A stretch of 64,000 nt of DNA from assembly GCA_031399165.1 (NCBI GenBank), contig JANNOO010000041.1:3488-67487 (forward strand), given 5' to 3'. Shown here one piece after another: positions 44,145-52,666 of the stretch. The stretch comes from JAKFWI01 sp031399165. GTDB taxonomy: Bacteria; Pseudomonadota; Alphaproteobacteria; Caulobacterales; Aquidulcibacteraceae. Made by a program: the position numbers and the translations under genes. The notes beneath the pieces are model-generated. The model was not told the DNA's origin. It saw only the letters and a list, made by a program, of their open reading frames with translations, and did no database searches. Each line of letters opens with the position of its first letter. The stretch's first letter is position 1.

Positions 44145-45305
44145 TCAGCGATCTAGCGGGCTCGTAGCGCCCTGGATCCTGCCGGCCGGCCCGCGCACGG
44201 CGGCCGAGTTACGCAAAGTACAGGGTTTCTCGCGTTGCAAGACACCCAGGCGCTGCATCATTTCCCGCAAGAGGCGTGGGCGGGTTTGGGGCGCAAAGCG
44301 CCAAAGCATGACGTGGCGGCTGATGCTTCTCGGCAGCACTGCCACGGCCGCGGTCCAGATAGCGAGTGTCAGGCGCGTGCGCCTGTGACCCTGCGGCGTG
44401 AGGCAGGCTTTGATGGTATCGGCGAATATCCGAAGCATGCCGTCGCTGGCGACGGGATGCGCAGCCGGATCGAGCTTCCAGGACGCAACGCGGTACGGCA
44501 GCAACCACAGACTATTGAACGGCGCGGAGGAAGACATGGCGACGCCGCGCCGCGCGGCCAGGCGCTGCGTGTAGTCGAACATCCCAAGCGCGCGCTCCAG
44601 ATCGCGCCGGATGCGATCGGCGCTGATGCCGGACATGGCTCCTTCGTTGCGGCCGTGCACGCGGTAGAAGCACAGCGGCCGCGTAATCGTTATGACGTCG
44701 CCGAACAGCGGCGCGGCGGCTATGCAATAGGAATCGCTGAAAGGAGTGCCTTCTTCCTTCAGGGGAAAAATATGCTCGAGCATTTGGCGGGAATAGATGT
44801 TCCCCGATGCCGGCGGCGTCGGATAATAGCCGGTCGTGCGCTGCCATTTGCGGATATCGTCCGGACTCGGAGCGGCGCTCAGCTGAGGAAATATCGAACC
44901 GAACGGCTTACCTTCCGCATCAATCGTCTGCATCAAAACCTGCGCCTTCGTCGTCGCAGGCGTCCAATGCTCGACAACGTCGCGAAGGATGGACGGCGCC
45001 AGAATGTCGTCGGAGTCGAGAAAGATAATTACGTCTCCGGTCGACCGGGCGAAACCGGCGTTGCATCCGGTGTATTGTGCGTCATGCTCCTTGAAGTGCG
45101 CTATGATGCGGTCCCCGAAGGCTTCGATGACGCGGCGCGACTGATCCGTGGAGCCGTTGTCGACAACGACCACCTCTTTGTTTGGCCAGTCAACCGCGAG
45201 CGCGCTCTCGATCGTCGCCGAAACAAAGTCCGCATAATTGTAGTTCGAAATGACGATCGACACCTTTGCATCCGCAAATGACGATACGCCACTGGTGCTG
45301 TTCAT
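44145..45305 (-). CDS. GT2-family glycosyltransferase
   Basis: A 386-residue GT-A enzyme. VSIVISNYNYADFVSATIESAL and VVVVDNGSTDQSRRVI open the nucleotide-binding fold, and GDVIIFLDSDDILAP contains the metal-binding DxD region. The C-terminal 150 residues are basic and partly hydrophobic (TLAIWTAAVAVLPRSISRHVMLW), perhaps membrane-associated. The ATG at 45305 overlaps the upstream gene's TGA. Last gene of the second minus operon; sugar specificity unknown. Confidence 0.87.
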   Translation of the reverse strand: MNSTSGVSSFADAKVSIVISNYNYADFVSATIESALAVDWPNKEVVVVDNGSTDQSRRVIEAFGDRIIAHFKEHDAQYTGCNAGFARSTGDVIIFLDSDDILAPSILRDVVEHWTPATTKAQVLMQTIDAEGKPFGSIFPQLSAAPSPDDIRKWQRTTGYYPTPPASGNIYSRQMLEHIFPLKEEGTPFSDSYCIAAAPLFGDVITITRPLCFYRVHGRNEGAMSGISADRIRRDLERALGMFDYTQRLAARRGVAMSSSAPFNSLWLLPYRVASWKLDPAAHPVASDGMLRIFADTIKACLTPQGHRRTRLTLAIWTAAVAVLPRSISRHVMLWRFAPQTRPRLLREMMQRLGVLQREKPCTLRNSAAVRGPAGRIQGATSPLDR

Positions 45306-46477
45306 ATCATTCCCGCTCCGTTCCGGAGGATCGGCAACGTCAGAATGCCCACCTCGGCGATTCCGGTCAGAATTCCTGCCTCGGCGAGCGACTTCCAGCC
45401 CTCGAAGCGCCGGGTGCCCTCGAACATGAACGTGCATGTCTGGCGGGCTTCGAGGCCGGTTTTGTACCTATTGTAATCGGCGGTGTGTTGCTGGCGCTGC
45501 TGCTCCTCGATAACTTTCTCGACGAACTGGGCGACAAATTTGAAATGCAGCAGCGCGCCTGGCATGCCGCGCTGCTTGGCATATGATGGGTCGGCAAGAT
45601 TAGGCGGCCAAACCTCGCATGCCGAGCCACGCGTGAACGCGTAGTGCCGCTGCCAGTTAACGAAAACCGTCTTCTGCAGCATCATGCCCGCCTCGGAGCG
45701 GCTGAAATACATGCGTGCTCGCGGTCCGCCGCGCACGTGCTTGACGCTCAAGGGTGACTCGATAGCCTCCTGGTATCCGTAGGCGTCGAAATAGGGACAT
45801 ACCTCGAGCGGGTCTTGCCCGGGGCGGTAGGTGTTCTCCTCGATCGGCCGATCTGAGTACATGTCGACGGTCATCGTCGCCAACCCCCGAACGCCCTGGC
45901 TCTCGAGGCGTCGGGCGAGGCCAGGCAAGCCGGTCTCATCCTGATCGCGATACACCAGAAACTCGTCGGGGTCGGCGTTGACGATCCACTTGCCCGCGCA
46001 ATGCTTGGAGAGCAAATGGTTCATCCACACGACGCCGTAGCGCGATTTTTTGTAACTGCCCCTGGCGATCCAGATCGACACGTCGTCCATCTCGCGCACC
46101 AGATCGTGCACGTCGTCGTCGGATTCATTATCGACGATGATGAAATGCTGGACACCCAGATCGCGGTAGTATTGCAGGAAGTACGGCAGCCGGAACGCCT
46201 CGTTCCGCAGCGTGGTGATCAAGACGAAACGCGCCTTGTTCAAGGCGGCCTTGCGAACTGTGACCGGCTTCAGCTCCGGGGCATGAATGATCCGCTTTAT
46301 CTCGACCTTCAAGCGCTCAACCACGAGATAGTCGAGCTTCTGCCACAGCGTCAGCGGCAGCTTCCGCGGCGCTGACGCATTGTTTGCCAGTGGCGCTGGC
46401 GCCGTATCTGGCAGTGGCGCTGGCGCCGTATCTGGCAGCGGCGCTGGCGCCGTATCTGTCGAAGTTTGCGCGTGCAT
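45302..46477 (-). CDS. GT2/GT92-like glycosyltransferase with N-terminal octapeptide repeats
   Basis: A 391-residue protein of the Glyco_tranf_2_4 type. KARFVLITTLRNEAFRLPYFLQYY, FIIVDNESDDDVHDLVREM and AGKWIVNADPDEFLVY (the DxD-like site) mark the catalytic domain. The N-terminus bears three near-identical copies of DTAPAPLP. ATG 46477 follows GGGAGTAGGG and is preferred over 46531. It overlaps the next gene by the stop-start sequence TATGA. Confidence 0.82.
   Translation of the reverse strand: MHAQTSTDTAPAPLPDTAPAPLPDTAPAPLANNASAPRKLPLTLWQKLDYLVVERLKVEIKRIIHAPELKPVTVRKAALNKARFVLITTLRNEAFRLPYFLQYYRDLGVQHFIIVDNESDDDVHDLVREMDDVSIWIARGSYKKSRYGVVWMNHLLSKHCAGKWIVNADPDEFLVYRDQDETGLPGLARRLESQGVRGLATMTVDMYSDRPIEENTYRPGQDPLEVCPYFDAYGYQEAIESPLSVKHVRGGPRARMYFSRSEAGMMLQKTVFVNWQRHYAFTRGSACEVWPPNLADPSYAKQRGMPGALLHFKFVAQFVEKVIEEQQRQQHTADYNRYKTGLEARQTCTFMFEGTRRFEGWKSLAEAGILTGIAEVGILTLPILRNGAGMI
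46387..46458. repeat. three tandem 24-base repeats
   Basis: Three consecutive units of 24 bases (46387-46410, 46411-46434, 46435-46458) differ at only two positions. In frame they encode three DTAPAPL[PA] octapeptides at the start of the glycosyltransferase. Whole-unit length preserves frame when copy number changes. Confidence 0.95.
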
Positions 46478-46645
46478 CGACCCTACTCCCGCGGGCGGCA
46501 TGCAGGATGGCTGGCGGCTGCGATAATACACTTCGGTCGGGACATGTCGCCTCTAGCGCCAATCAATCCTGGAAAATTCTTGGTCAGCAACAATTGTTCC
46601 ACTACAGCCACCCCATTCTTGGCCGCTCGTCATGACACCGAGCCG

Positions 46646-48145
46646 CTAGGGCTGCGCGCCCGCGCGCCCTTGAAGAACACGCCTCGCGCCCGCCAGGGCG
46701 CTTGGAACGAAGTTGGAGACCGAAAGTCCCACTTCCGCGCATGCCGCCGAGGGCCACTTCCAAGCATTATATGCAAGAAGTATTCCCGCCTGGATCAGCA
46801 GGAACGTCATTAGATCGCCGCCCAGAAAACCCGCAGCCAGCACGCCCAGCGCCACAGCAACGCCGGTCGTGACCATGGCTTTCAGGTAAGGCACGCGATT
46901 GCTGGTCTGAATGAACTGGGTCGCGATCGTAATTTGCGCGTCCAGCCAATAGATCGCGCAGATCATTAACAGCAGCGGCGCGGCCGGCAGCATCGTCTTG
47001 CTGTTAATCAGCCCGAGCAGCGGATTGCCCAGCAAAAGCAGACCGATCACGCCGACGACGAAGATCAGGCTAGCCGACAGATTGATGAAGCTCAAAATCT
47101 CCCGCAGCGTCGCCTTATCACGGTTTACGTGCGCATTGGCCAGCATCGGCGTGAGCAAACTCGACCCCACAAGCGATACCGACGCCAGGGCGTTCAGCGC
47201 CTGCTGCGAAATCGCGTATTCGGCCGCCGGCTTCGCGGCCAGGAACATGGATAACGACAGAATGTTGAACCGGCTCGCGAGAAACCCGCCGAGCGTCACC
47301 CAGCCGACCTTCATGGCGTTGTGGGCGACGACGCCCGTCATCTTCTTCGCTTCCTCCTCCTGCGGCGAAAACGTTGAGACCGACCGCGTGATGTCGCGGA
47401 CGAAATACTGAGTCAGCCCCCGGAACACCACGATCGACACGGCGTAGCCCAGGGCGAGAACGACAAGGCTGCCCGTCATCACAAGGCCGGCGACCGACAC
47501 GACCACCTGCGCCAGCCGGCTCGCGATGATCACGAAATAAAAAAGGCGCATGCGGTCGGCGCCGAACAGGAGCGCCGTCTGCCAGTTGAAATAAGTGCTG
47601 GCCGCGTGCGCTACGACCAGGATCGCCCAGGACGCCCACACGTCCTGCACGTCCGGAAAGTGATTGCTCAGGTGATAAATGTAGAACGACGCCACCGTCG
47701 AAAGCAGGATGAAGGACGCTGCGCCCAGAAGCGCGTAGAACCGCCGCGACGCATGCAGCAGATTGCGCAGCACCTGCAGGTCGCAGCCTCCGCCCGGTTT
47801 TTCCGGTACGCCTTCACGGCTCAGCGTGCGCGCGCCCGAGAAAACGTAAGTGAAGTTGCGGGAAAACGCCGGCGAAAAGCCGAACTCGAGCATCGCATTC
47901 AGCGCTTGGATCGTCAGAAACACGGACCAAAAGGTCAGCTCCGAAGGCGTCAGGAGCACCGCCGTCGCCGGCAGCATGATCAGGCCGGTGCCCATTTGCA
48001 TGAACATGCCGAGCATGCCCACGGCCATGTCGCCGCGCCGGCTCGGACGCACGGCTGATCCAGCGGAGTGGGCGGGCGCGGCGGCCTCTTCGGCCTTCAA
48101 CTCTTGCTCCGAGCTGACGCCCATAGCGCTGACACCATTTCCCAT
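46646..48145 (-). CDS. Wzx-like oligosaccharide flippase (MATE/PST superfamily)
   Basis: A 499-residue membrane protein with about 12-14 helices. A hydrophilic N-terminal 40 residues is followed by MAVGMLGMFMQMGTGLIMLPATAVLLTPSELTFWSVF. Conserved features of the polysaccharide-transport superfamily are ALNAMLEFGFSPAFSRNFTYVFSG and a paired repeat in the second half (AAEYAISQQALNALASVSLVGSSLLTPMLANAH). It would flip the lipid-linked repeat unit for the Wzy-like polymerase. The start is uncertain among ATGs at 48145 and 48124, and 48190. Confidence 0.83.
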   Translation of the reverse strand: MGNGVSAMGVSSEQELKAEEAAAPAHSAGSAVRPSRRGDMAVGMLGMFMQMGTGLIMLPATAVLLTPSELTFWSVFLTIQALNAMLEFGFSPAFSRNFTYVFSGARTLSREGVPEKPGGGCDLQVLRNLLHASRRFYALLGAASFILLSTVASFYIYHLSNHFPDVQDVWASWAILVVAHAASTYFNWQTALLFGADRMRLFYFVIIASRLAQVVVSVAGLVMTGSLVVLALGYAVSIVVFRGLTQYFVRDITRSVSTFSPQEEEAKKMTGVVAHNAMKVGWVTLGGFLASRFNILSLSMFLAAKPAAEYAISQQALNALASVSLVGSSLLTPMLANAHVNRDKATLREILSFINLSASLIFVVGVIGLLLLGNPLLGLINSKTMLPAAPLLLMICAIYWLDAQITIATQFIQTSNRVPYLKAMVTTGVAVALGVLAAGFLGGDLMTFLLIQAGILLAYNAWKWPSAACAEVGLSVSNFVPSALAGARRVLQGRAGAQP

Positions 48146-48283
48146 GGAAACAAGATTGACGCCAAAATGGCGACCTCTTATCCGGACCATTATGGGCCGG
48201 TTGCGCCCCGCAAGCGCCGCGCCATGCTTACGTTAACGAGGTAAAGCAATGACTGCCCCGACAAGGAGAAGTCAAAAGCAAAA

Positions 48284-49225
48284 TCATGAAATCGGGCCGC
48301 CAAAACGGCGCGCCAGCGACGCTTTCATCCTGCGCCAGACTTTGCCCGCTTTGTAGCTTACGCGGCGGGGATCGTTGAAACGGCCATCGCGGATCTTGCG
48401 CCAGGCTTCAAACAGCAGGCCGCCCTTAAGGAGCCAATGCTTATGCCTGGCGATGCGTGGCATTTGCTTGACGCTAAGCCACGGAAACGTCACCGGCCCC
48501 TCGCGGCGGCGCGGCGGGCCGTCGAACGCGAGCACATAGGCCAGGCGCTCTTTGCTGGAATGGTTTGGCCCGGCGCCGTGCATCGTGCGGGAATGATGCA
48601 CCACACAATCTCCGGCCGATAGCGGGACATAAGTCGGCGCCGGCGCGTCTTCCGGCATATCCAACTCGAGCCCAGAGACGGTTACGTCGTTATTGGGAGA
48701 GTGATGAGGCAATAGCGGCCCAAGATGCGACCGCGCAATGTAGCGCATGCAGGAATTGCTCTCATCCACATCGTGCAGCGGCATCCAGATGCTGATCTGC
48801 GCGCATTCGGCGTCTGCGTCGGCGGTAAACGCGTCGTCCTGGTGCCAATGCGTGCCGGCGCCGATGCCCGGCGGCTTGTATATCATATGCTCGAACGCCA
48901 GCCGGGCGTCCGGCCCGAGGATCGCCCGGGCGATCGCAAAGCAGTTCGCACGGTGCTCGGTGCGGCGCAACGCGGCCGAGAAATTGGAAGGGTTCAACAT
49001 CTGGGGGGATACCGACGGCTCCCCGCCGGGCGCGACAAGGTCTGTCAGCGCGCCTTGCTTGAAGCCGGCCTTCCGGCTTAGCAATCCAAGCAATTCAGAC
49101 CGGATCAGGGCAACCTCTTCCGGCGATGCGATGCACTTCCGAGTAAAGAAGCCGTTACGGATAAAGTCCTCGCGCTCAGCGTCGCCCACCAGCTCTTCAA
49201 CGCGGAGGTCGTCGTGCAAACTCAT
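48284..49225 (-). CDS. phytanoyl-CoA dioxygenase (PhyH) family protein
   Basis: A 313-residue Fe(II)/2-oxoglutarate oxygenase. The iron ligands appear as HWHQDDAF (H-x-D) and the distal His in CVVHHSRTMHGAGPNHS, with SKERLAYVLAF supplying the Arg for 2-oxoglutarate. DFIRNGFFTRKCIASPEEV is the usual N-terminal helix-strand start of the family. Its position among polysaccharide genes suggests hydroxylation of a sugar or lipid substituent. ATG 49225 is preferred over 49240. The C-terminal 60 residues are basic. Confidence 0.85.
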   Translation of the reverse strand: MSLHDDLRVEELVGDAEREDFIRNGFFTRKCIASPEEVALIRSELLGLLSRKAGFKQGALTDLVAPGGEPSVSPQMLNPSNFSAALRRTEHRANCFAIARAILGPDARLAFEHMIYKPPGIGAGTHWHQDDAFTADADAECAQISIWMPLHDVDESNSCMRYIARSHLGPLLPHHSPNNDVTVSGLELDMPEDAPAPTYVPLSAGDCVVHHSRTMHGAGPNHSSKERLAYVLAFDGPPRRREGPVTFPWLSVKQMPRIARHKHWLLKGGLLFEAWRKIRDGRFNDPRRVSYKAGKVWRRMKASLARRFGGPIS

Positions 49226-49279
49226 GCCGCATGCCCCCAATAGTTGCGCGGAAAACGCCGGCTTGGCATCTCAAGTGAT

Positions 49280-50206
49280 CTAGTCAAGATACTCTTCCCG
49301 TTGCCAAGCGCGCACCCAATCAACTTCCAGGTGAGCCGGGAAAACGGTTTTCGCGTCTGGCGCGCCTGGCCACTTCCCTCCGACCGCGAGATTCACGATT
49401 AAGAACATTGGCTTGTCCAGATCAGCCGGCGTCGGATGACGCCATATCTCGGCATTGTCGAAATAGAACACCACCTCCTTCGGCCCCCAATCGACGGAAT
49501 AAGTGTGGAATGCGCTCGTATCAGGCACCGTCGTAGACTTGCCCTCGCCCAGATTTTTGCCAGTCACCGCCGTATGAACCGCCGTGAAGACGATTTTGGG
49601 CTCCTGCCCGATAATCTCGAAAATGTCGATTTCCGGCGGCCAGCCGCCCTCCTGGTTGAGCATCCAGAACGCCGGCCACAAGCCTTTGCCGGCCGGCGCG
49701 CGGGCGCGGATTTCGAACACGCCGTAGCGCTGCGCAAACGAACCCCAGGTGGTAATCATGCCCGACGTGTAGCGCCGCCCGAACGAGCGCGAGCGAACCG
49801 CGCGGGACGCCGGATTGGCCGATATGCGCAGCACACCGCCGTCCAAAATTTCAAAGGGATGCAAGCCGAACGGCTTTCCGTCGCCAGGAAAAGTGCGGTC
49901 GAGATAGATTTGCATTTCCTTGTTGCCCGGCAAGGTCCGGTTATGCAGGTCGTACGGATCGGAATCGTTCATGTAGGACGTCCGCCACGTCCCGCTATTG
50001 GGACCGGCGTTGTAAAATTTTTCGTCCCAGGAAAACGCCTCGAATTCGTCTGCGAAGGTTTGCTTCAAACCTGCGCGGTTCAATTTGGGAGCGCCAACCG
50101 ACAGCACGCCTTCGGTCAGCACCTCAGGCGCCGGACTGTCATAGCTGCACGCGCTGAGCAAAACACATGCACATGCTAGCGCCCACAAGGGCGCGGTCAT
50201 GGGCAT
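49280..50206 (-). CDS. GH16-family glycoside hydrolase, lipoprotein
   Basis: A 308-residue endo-beta-glycanase. The signal ends in lipobox LSAC, so it is probably lipid-anchored. The jelly-roll domain starts QTFADEFEAFSWDEKFYN, with the catalytic motif EIDIFEIIG (nucleophile Glu and acid/base Glu two strands positions apart), preceded by FWMLNQEGGWPP and followed by VHTAVTGKNLGE and FHTYSVDWGPKEVVFYFDN. It resembles ExoK/ExsH-type exopolysaccharide-cleaving enzymes, which trim the secreted polymer. ATG 50206 is used; upstream codons overlap rfbF. Confidence 0.9.
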   Translation of the reverse strand: MPMTAPLWALACACVLLSACSYDSPAPEVLTEGVLSVGAPKLNRAGLKQTFADEFEAFSWDEKFYNAGPNSGTWRTSYMNDSDPYDLHNRTLPGNKEMQIYLDRTFPGDGKPFGLHPFEILDGGVLRISANPASRAVRSRSFGRRYTSGMITTWGSFAQRYGVFEIRARAPAGKGLWPAFWMLNQEGGWPPEIDIFEIIGQEPKIVFTAVHTAVTGKNLGEGKSTTVPDTSAFHTYSVDWGPKEVVFYFDNAEIWRHPTPADLDKPMFLIVNLAVGGKWPGAPDAKTVFPAHLEVDWVRAWQREEYLD

Positions 50207-50238
50207 CGTCAGTCCCCGCCCACCCGCTACACCAAGCA

Positions 50239-51015
50239 TCAGCCGCGCCATACTTTCCAGGGCGCTGTGCCCGCCGCCCACATCCTTTCGAGCACAGTGC
50301 GGTCATGGACGTTGTCCATCGCCGCCCAAAAACCATCGTGACGATAGGCGGCAAGCTCGCGCATCTGCACCAGGCGATCCATCGGCTCGGCTTCCCAAAC
50401 CGTAGCATCCCCGTCGACCAAGTCGAACACACCGGGCTCGCAAATAAAGAAGCCGGCATTGATCAGGCCGGTGTCGCGCTTGTCCTTTTCGCGGAACGTT
50501 TTCACAACGCCCGCTTCGTCCAGGCCAAGGATGCCGAAGCGGCCCGGCGGCTCGACCGCCGTGACCGTCGCCATCTTGCCGCCCGCCTTATGGAAAGCGA
50601 TCAGATCGGTCAGATTCACGTCGCTGACGCCGTCGCCGTACGTCAGCAGGAACGGTTCATTGCCGATCGCCGCCTGGCCGCGCTTCAAGCGGCCGCCGGT
50701 CATCGTCTCAAGCCCGGTGTCGAGCACCGTGATCTTCCACGGCTCAACGCCGTTCGTCAGGAACGTGACGTCGCCGGAACGCAGGTCGACGGTGAAATCG
50801 CACAGCGTGTCGCGATAATTCAGCACCCAGTTCTTGATGAACTCGACCTTGTAGCCGCCGAGCACAACGAATTCGTTGATCCCGTGCGCGGCGCAGATTT
50901 TCATGATGTGCCACAGGATCGGCCGCTGGCCGACTTCCACCATCGGCTTCGGACGGATTGCGGTTTCCTCAGACAGACGCGTGCCGAAACCGCCGGCGAA
51001 GATCACCGCTTTCAT
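50239..51015 (-). CDS. rfbF: glucose-1-phosphate cytidylyltransferase
   Basis: A 258-residue nucleotidyltransferase making CDP-glucose from CTP and glucose-1-phosphate. The signature is MKAVIFAGGFGTRLSEETA with IRPKPMVEVGQRPILWHIMKI, then LLTYGDGVSDVNLTDLIAFH (metal-binding Asp) and the C-terminal EAEPMDRLVQMRELAAYRHDGFWAAMD, all RfbF-specific. ATG 51015 lies one base after the rfbG stop; a longer frame upstream lies within rfbG. Works in sequence with RfbG. Confidence 0.94.
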   Translation of the reverse strand: MKAVIFAGGFGTRLSEETAIRPKPMVEVGQRPILWHIMKICAAHGINEFVVLGGYKVEFIKNWVLNYRDTLCDFTVDLRSGDVTFLTNGVEPWKITVLDTGLETMTGGRLKRGQAAIGNEPFLLTYGDGVSDVNLTDLIAFHKAGGKMATVTAVEPPGRFGILGLDEAGVVKTFREKDKRDTGLINAGFFICEPGVFDLVDGDATVWEAEPMDRLVQMRELAAYRHDGFWAAMDNVHDRTVLERMWAAGTAPWKVWRG

Positions 51016-51016
51016 A

Positions 51017-52081
51017 TCATTGACCCGTAGTGAACAATCGAATTTGGTGTTCGCACAGATCTCGCGCGCGGCGGCCATCGACCTGCGCCTCGCTATACCA
51101 GTGCGCCGTCTCGGCGAGCGCTCTTGGAAGCGCCCACCGCGGCTTCCAGCCAAGCAAGCGCTGTGCCTTGCTGGAATCCAGGTAAAGAAAGCCCGCCTCG
51201 TGCGGCGCATCCGTTGCAGGCGTGACGTCCCACTTCAGTTCGGGCCAGGATTTTTGAAGGCCGTTGAGCACCTCGGCTACGGTGCGATTGTCGCTGGCGT
51301 CCGGGCCGAAATTAAATGCGTCGGCAAGGCGCCGGTCGCCAGCCAATAGACGTTCGGCAAGCAACAAATATCCGTGCAACGATTCCAGCACGTGCTGCCA
51401 CGGCCGGGTGGACGCTGGCGCGCGCACCTGCAGCGCCGTCCCGTCTTTCACTGATCGCGCCGCATCTGGAATAAGCCTGTCGGCGCTCCAGTCGCCCCCG
51501 CCGATCACGTTTCCGGCGCGCGCAGAGGCCAGAAGGACGCCCGCGCCGAAAAAACTCCGCCGGTAACTCTGCACGACCAGTTCGGCGCCGGCCTTGGACG
51601 CGGAATAAGGGTCAAACCCGCCCAGCGGGTCAGTTTCCCGATATCCCCAAAGCCACTCGCGGTTTTCGTAGCATTTGTCAGTTGTAACGACGACGACCGC
51701 CTTGACTGAGGGACATGCACGCACAGCTTCCAGTAGATGCACCACCCCCATGACATTGGTGGCCCAGGTTTCAGTGGGCTGGCGGTAGGAATGGCGCACC
51801 AAGGGTTGGGCGGCGAGGTGAAACACAACGGTCGGCGCTGCAGCCTTTACCGCCGCGATCAAGGCATCTTCGTCGCGCACGTCGGCTTCGACATGCGACG
51901 CGAGCACGCCTTCAATTTCGGCTTCCGAAAACAGCGCCCCTGGATCGGGCGCCAGCGCGAACCCATGCACTTTTGCGCCAAGACTGGCCAGCCAAAGCGA
52001 CAGCCACGAGCCTTTGAATCCGGTATGCCCGGTAACCAACACGGATTGGCCCGCAAAGGGGGCGCCCAGTTCAAGGTGCAT
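51017..52081 (-). CDS. rfbG: CDP-glucose 4,6-dehydratase
   Basis: A 354-residue extended SDR converting CDP-glucose to CDP-4-keto-6-deoxyglucose. NAD site VLVTGHTGFKGSWLSLWLASLGA, LAAQPLVRHSYRQPTETWATNV, VVVTTDKCYENREWLWGYRETDPLGGFDPYSASKAGAE (catalytic T/D/K and Y-x3-K), and GNVIGGGDWSADRLIPDAARS identify RfbG. AAAGGCGAG precedes the ATG. No rfbH-type dehydrase or downstream reductase is visible, so the fate of the keto sugar is open. First gene of the second minus operon, 79 bases after cpdR. Confidence 0.94.
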   Translation of the reverse strand: MHLELGAPFAGQSVLVTGHTGFKGSWLSLWLASLGAKVHGFALAPDPGALFSEAEIEGVLASHVEADVRDEDALIAAVKAAAPTVVFHLAAQPLVRHSYRQPTETWATNVMGVVHLLEAVRACPSVKAVVVVTTDKCYENREWLWGYRETDPLGGFDPYSASKAGAELVVQSYRRSFFGAGVLLASARAGNVIGGGDWSADRLIPDAARSVKDGTALQVRAPASTRPWQHVLESLHGYLLLAERLLAGDRRLADAFNFGPDASDNRTVAEVLNGLQKSWPELKWDVTPATDAPHEAGFLYLDSSKAQRLLGWKPRWALPRALAETAHWYSEAQVDGRRARDLCEHQIRLFTTGQ

Positions 52082-52160
52082 TGTTCTCGCCTTTGGCGAA
52101 CCGGGCTCGCAATTCCCATGCCGTTTACAATGGCCGCTGGCGTCCTGCGCCCGGGCCGTC

Positions 52161-52520
52161 TCAGGCCGCTATGACGCGCTCCACCTCGGCAACGAGGTCC
52201 TTAAGGTGGAAAGGCTTTGACAGCACCTTGGCTTCCCGCGGCGCCGGGGTTGAAGCGGCCAGGGCCACGGCGGCAAACCCAGTAATAAAGACGATCTTCA
52301 TCGCCGGATCGACTTCGGCGGCGCGCCGCGCCAGCTCGATCCCGTCAAGGCCGGGCATGACGATGTCAGTCAGCAGCAGATCGTAGGAGCCGCGCTCGAT
52401 CGCTTCCCAGGCGGAATCGCCGTCCGGACACGCCTCCACCTCGTGCCCTGCGCGCCCAAGACTGGCCTTCAGGAACACGCGGAGCGAGTCATCGTCCTCC
52501 GCCAACAAGATACGCGCCAT
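52161..52520 (-). CDS. cpdR: CpdR-type single-domain response regulator
   Basis: A 119-residue receiver-only protein. MARILLAEDDDSLRVFL has the acidic cluster, Asp52 lies in LLTDIVMPGLDG, and VFITGFAAVAL and KVLSKPFHLKDLVAEVE follow: the CpdR pattern of alphaproteobacteria. CpdR, when unphosphorylated, is an adaptor that primes ClpXP for cell-cycle substrates; phosphorylation through the CckA-ChpT relay switches it off. It ends in Ala-Ala, as in Caulobacter CpdR, which is itself a ClpXP substrate. ATG 52520; a long upstream frame is spurious. Divergent from the N-formylglutamate amidohydrolase gene. Confidence 0.92.
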   Translation of the reverse strand: MARILLAEDDDSLRVFLKASLGRAGHEVEACPDGDSAWEAIERGSYDLLLTDIVMPGLDGIELARRAAEVDPAMKIVFITGFAAVALAASTPAPREAKVLSKPFHLKDLVAEVERVIAA

Positions 52521-52666
52521 AAACCTGGCTCTCCCGCCCAAACCCCAACCTGCATCCTGCATCAAGGAAGGTAAAGGCCGCCTTTCTCGCCAGACTGCTT
52601 TTGCCACAAACTGTTTTGAAAGCGGCGCGATATTGACGCAGCGCCGCCGGCCCGGGAACATAGGCC

